From Dictyoglomaceae bacterium (GTDB taxonomy: Bacteria > Dictyoglomota > Dictyoglomia > Dictyoglomales > Dictyoglomaceae): a stretch of DNA of 16,180 nt. Below are positions 14,526 to 16,180 of the stretch, one piece after another; within the stretch, counting starts at the first letter, position 1, and each line of letters starts with the position of its first letter. The stretch is from the NCBI GenBank assembly GCA_028276205.1, contig JAPYWU010000013.1:1-16180 (forward strand), read 5' to 3'. Both the position numbers and the translations under genes were made by a program. The notes under the pieces are model-generated. The model did not search any database and was not told where the DNA came from. It was given only the letters and a program-made list of their open reading frames with translations.

Positions 14526-15833
14526 TTACTCCCTCTTTCTTACTTCTATTTTTATAGGAGTACCAGTCCAAGAAAAATAATTTCTAATAAACTTTTCAAA
14601 ATATTTTTGAACATTCTTATTCATGATTTCTGGCTCATTTACGAAAAAGACTATCTTTGGTGGGGCAGTTTCAACCTGTGTAGCATAATAAATTTTCAAG
14701 CTTTTACCTTTTTTTGAAAAAGAAACTCGACTTAAAGCTTCTTGAATTGCTACATTAATTTGAGATGTAGGAATTCTCATATGACTTAGTTCATACAATT
14801 TGTCTACCCAAGGAATAATCTTTTTCACATTATATCCAGTAAGGGCAGATGTAAATATAAAGGGAAAATAATCAAATGGAGAAATTAGACTTGGAACTAT
14901 TTTTTCAAATTCTCTTCTTTCTTTTAAAGAGGGGAATAAATCAGTTTTATTAAAAACAATTAAGCAAGATTTACCCTTATCTTCAATATAATGCAAAATC
15001 CTTTTCTCTTGCTCTCTAATTCCTACTGAAAGATCAATAACCATGATAGCTACATCCAATCTTTTTATGGTATTTAATGTTTTTCTTACTGATAATTCTT
15101 CAAGCTCTTCTTCAATTCTTGAAGGTCTTCTTAACCCTGGGGTATCAAGTATCATGTATTTCTTTCCATTAAATTCCCATATTATATCTACTGTATCTCT
15201 TGTAGTTCCGGGAATTTCACTAACAATATTTCTGTATTTACCTATTAAGGCATTTACTAAGGATGATTTACCGCTATTTGGTCTACCTATAAAAGCAAAT
15301 TTTATTAATTTTTCTTCTTTTTCTATTTCTACATTTGGGATTAGTGATAATATTTTCTCAATTAGCTCAGTAATATTTTGTTTATGAATAGCAGAGATAG
15401 GAAAAGGTTCACCTAAACCCAACACAGTAAAAGGAGAAAGATGAATTTCAGAATCAATTCTTCCTTCCATTTTATTTACTACTAAAATTATCTTTTTCCC
15501 AGATTTTCTAAGAATTTCAGCAAATTCAAAATCAAGAGAAGTAAGCTCTGATCTACCATCTACCACAAATAGTATAAGATCACTTATTTCAATTACTTCA
15601 TCTATTTTTTCTTTAACCAATTCACTAAAATCATCATTTAATCCATATCCTGCTGAATCTATAAGATAAAAAAACTTACCTTCATATTCGCAAAGATGTA
15701 CTAAAGGATCCCTGGTAACTCCAGGCTCATCAGCAACTATGGCTTTTTCCTCTCCTGCAATTCTATTAAAGAGGACAGATTTTCCTACATTAGGTCTTCC
15801 TACTATACTTACTACTGGGATCCCTTCTTCTAT
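14526..15833 (-). CDS. der: Ribosome-assembly GTPase Der (EngA), non-canonical start
   Basis: Der is a double-GTPase factor for 50S subunit assembly. Numbered from the ATA at 15833 it has 435 residues, the normal family length. GTPase domain 1 has GRPNVGKS (12-19), PGVTRD, DSAG and NKME (120-123). Domain 2 has GRPNSGKS (183-190), PGTTRD, DTPGLRR and NKTD (295-298). The KH-like domain starts near 350 and ends KIEVRKRE. The frame is open up to a stop at 15936-15938, but no ATG, GTG, TTG or CTG exists before a TTG at 15620, which would delete the first P-loop. Candidate starts are ATA at 15833 (overlapping the ispH stop as ATAG), ATC at 15821, and ATT at 15872 or 15869, seven or more nt after a GGAGG. 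I chose 15833 for its length and the overlap style used elsewhere here; the exact start is uncertain. Confidence 0.88.
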   Translation of the reverse strand: MEEGIPVVSIVGRPNVGKSVLFNRIAGEEKAIVADEPGVTRDPLVHLCEYEGKFFYLIDSAGYGLNDDFSELVKEKIDEVIEISDLILFVVDGRSELTSLDFEFAEILRKSGKKIILVVNKMEGRIDSEIHLSPFTVLGLGEPFPISAIHKQNITELIEKILSLIPNVEIEKEEKLIKFAFIGRPNSGKSSLVNALIGKYRNIVSEIPGTTRDTVDIIWEFNGKKYMILDTPGLRRPSRIEEELEELSVRKTLNTIKRLDVAIMVIDLSVGIREQEKRILHYIEDKGKSCLIVFNKTDLFPSLKERREFEKIVPSLISPFDYFPFIFTSALTGYNVKKIIPWVDKLYELSHMRIPTSQINVAIQEALSRVSFSKKGKSLKIYYATQVETAPPKIVFFVNEPEIMNKNVQKYFEKFIRNYFSWTGTPIKIEVRKRE

Positions 15834-15884
15834 ACCAAATGTATTTCTAAGGGATGATGTGTCTCTAATAATCTTAAAACCTCC
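15806..15884 (-). promoter_or_regulatory. Translation-initiation region of der inside the ispH end
   Basis: In the der frame this stretch offers only rare start codons: ATT at 15872 and 15869, ATA at 15833, and ATC at 15821. AGGAGG-like sequence at 15880-15884 lies seven nt before ATT 15872, but it is also the natural coding for the conserved Glu-Glu-Val of IspH. ATA 15833 overlaps the ispH TAG stop. Which one is used cannot be settled from sequence alone. Confidence 0.45.
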
Positions 15885-16180
15885 TCTACAAAAAAATCTG
15901 GGGTAGACGTACCTGTTATAATACCAATTTTTTGTTTATTTTTAAACCATTCCAAATCAATGTCTTCTAAATTTTCTATATGATAAGTAGGTACATCTTT
16001 GGCTAAAATATTATACAACCTTCTTGTATTAGCGCTATTCCTCCCTCCAAGTACTAATGCCAATTCTACTATTTCTGATAACATCTTTGCTTTTTCCTGC
16101 CTTTTCTGAACCTCAGGACATATGGTATTAAAAATTCTTACTTCTTTCCCTTTAGTTAATAGTAATTTTATGATATCCTC
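15830..16180 (-). CDS. ispH: 4-hydroxy-3-methylbut-2-enyl diphosphate reductase IspH (C-terminal part)
   Basis: The last 116 residues are in the window and the N-terminal part lies beyond the right edge. The frame is open to 16180, so the ATG at 16084 is an internal Met, not the start. NTICPEVQKRQ holds the third iron-sulfur cluster cysteine (16118-16120). VLGGRNSANTRRL matches the S-x-N substrate-binding segment. TYHIENLEDIDLEWF and IGIITGTSTPDFFVEEVL, with the conserved Ser, are typical of the C-terminal domain. IspH makes isopentenyl and dimethylallyl diphosphate in the last step of the non-mevalonate pathway. The stop TAG at 15830-15832 overlaps the proposed start of der, suggesting coupled translation. 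Confidence 0.95.
   Translation of the reverse strand, partial: EDIIKLLLTKGKEVRIFNTICPEVQKRQEKAKMLSEIVELALVLGGRNSANTRRLYNILAKDVPTYHIENLEDIDLEWFKNKQKIGIITGTSTPDFFVEEVLRLLETHHPLEIHLV

Noticed and set aside
15043..15387. Plus-strand open frame of 114 codons inside der
   Set aside because: It is the shadow of the conserved second GTPase domain of Der on the other strand; the product shows no recognisable domain.
14526..15620. Short form of der starting at TTG 15620
   Set aside because: It would begin after the first GTPase P-loop and G3 motif, which are encoded intact in the same frame just upstream.
15830..16084. Independent 84-residue gene starting at ATG 16084
   Set aside because: The same frame continues to the window edge with the IspH cysteine motif NTIC, so the ATG is internal to ispH.

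Overview
The window is AT-rich and compact, and every supported gene lies on the minus strand, so transcription runs from high to low coordinates. The low GC content, the Lys/Glu/Ile-rich proteins, the extensive stop/start overlaps and the gene set (GatCAB, GspE-type pilus ATPase, RecA, Der-PlsY-GpsA) suggest a thermophilic bacterium. A Dictyoglomus-like organism is my best guess, but this is an inference from style and not from a database match.

In transcription order the first block is housekeeping. It holds the 3' part of ispH (isoprenoid synthesis, running off the right edge), der (ribosome-assembly GTPase), plsY and gpsA. GpsA makes sn-glycerol 3-phosphate and PlsY acylates it, so this pair covers the first two steps of phospholipid synthesis. 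recA follows behind its own promoter. Next comes a tRNA-Leu(GAG) with a perfect consensus promoter (TTGACA, 17 bp, TATAAT) and an intrinsic terminator.

The second block is a tight run of seven genes: oppD, oppF, gatC, gatA, gatB, pilB, pilC. It links peptide-transporter ATPases, the tRNA-dependent amidotransferase and the type IV pilus assembly ATPase and platform protein. Its first start codon lies 23 bp beyond the tRNA terminator, with little room for a separate promoter.

The third block is a pilin cluster. A major-type prepilin with a strong promoter (extended -10) and its own terminator comes first. Four further genes follow: a membrane protein that looks like a GspH-type minor pilin without a prepilin cleavage site, a FimT/GspH-like prepilin, a PilV/GspI-like prepilin, and a large PilW/GspJ-like prepilin. 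The last carries two lamin-tail-like repeats of about 180 residues each and is cut by the left edge.

The observations most worth a second look are: (i) the minor pilin fused to lamin-tail-like domains; (ii) der, which has no ATG, GTG or TTG codon before its first GTP-binding domain and so probably starts at AUA, AUC or AUU; (iii) two terminators each placed almost on top of the next gene's start, suggesting read-through control of expression ratios. No mobile elements, CRISPR arrays or rRNA genes were seen, and no gene-free stretch exceeds 300 bases.
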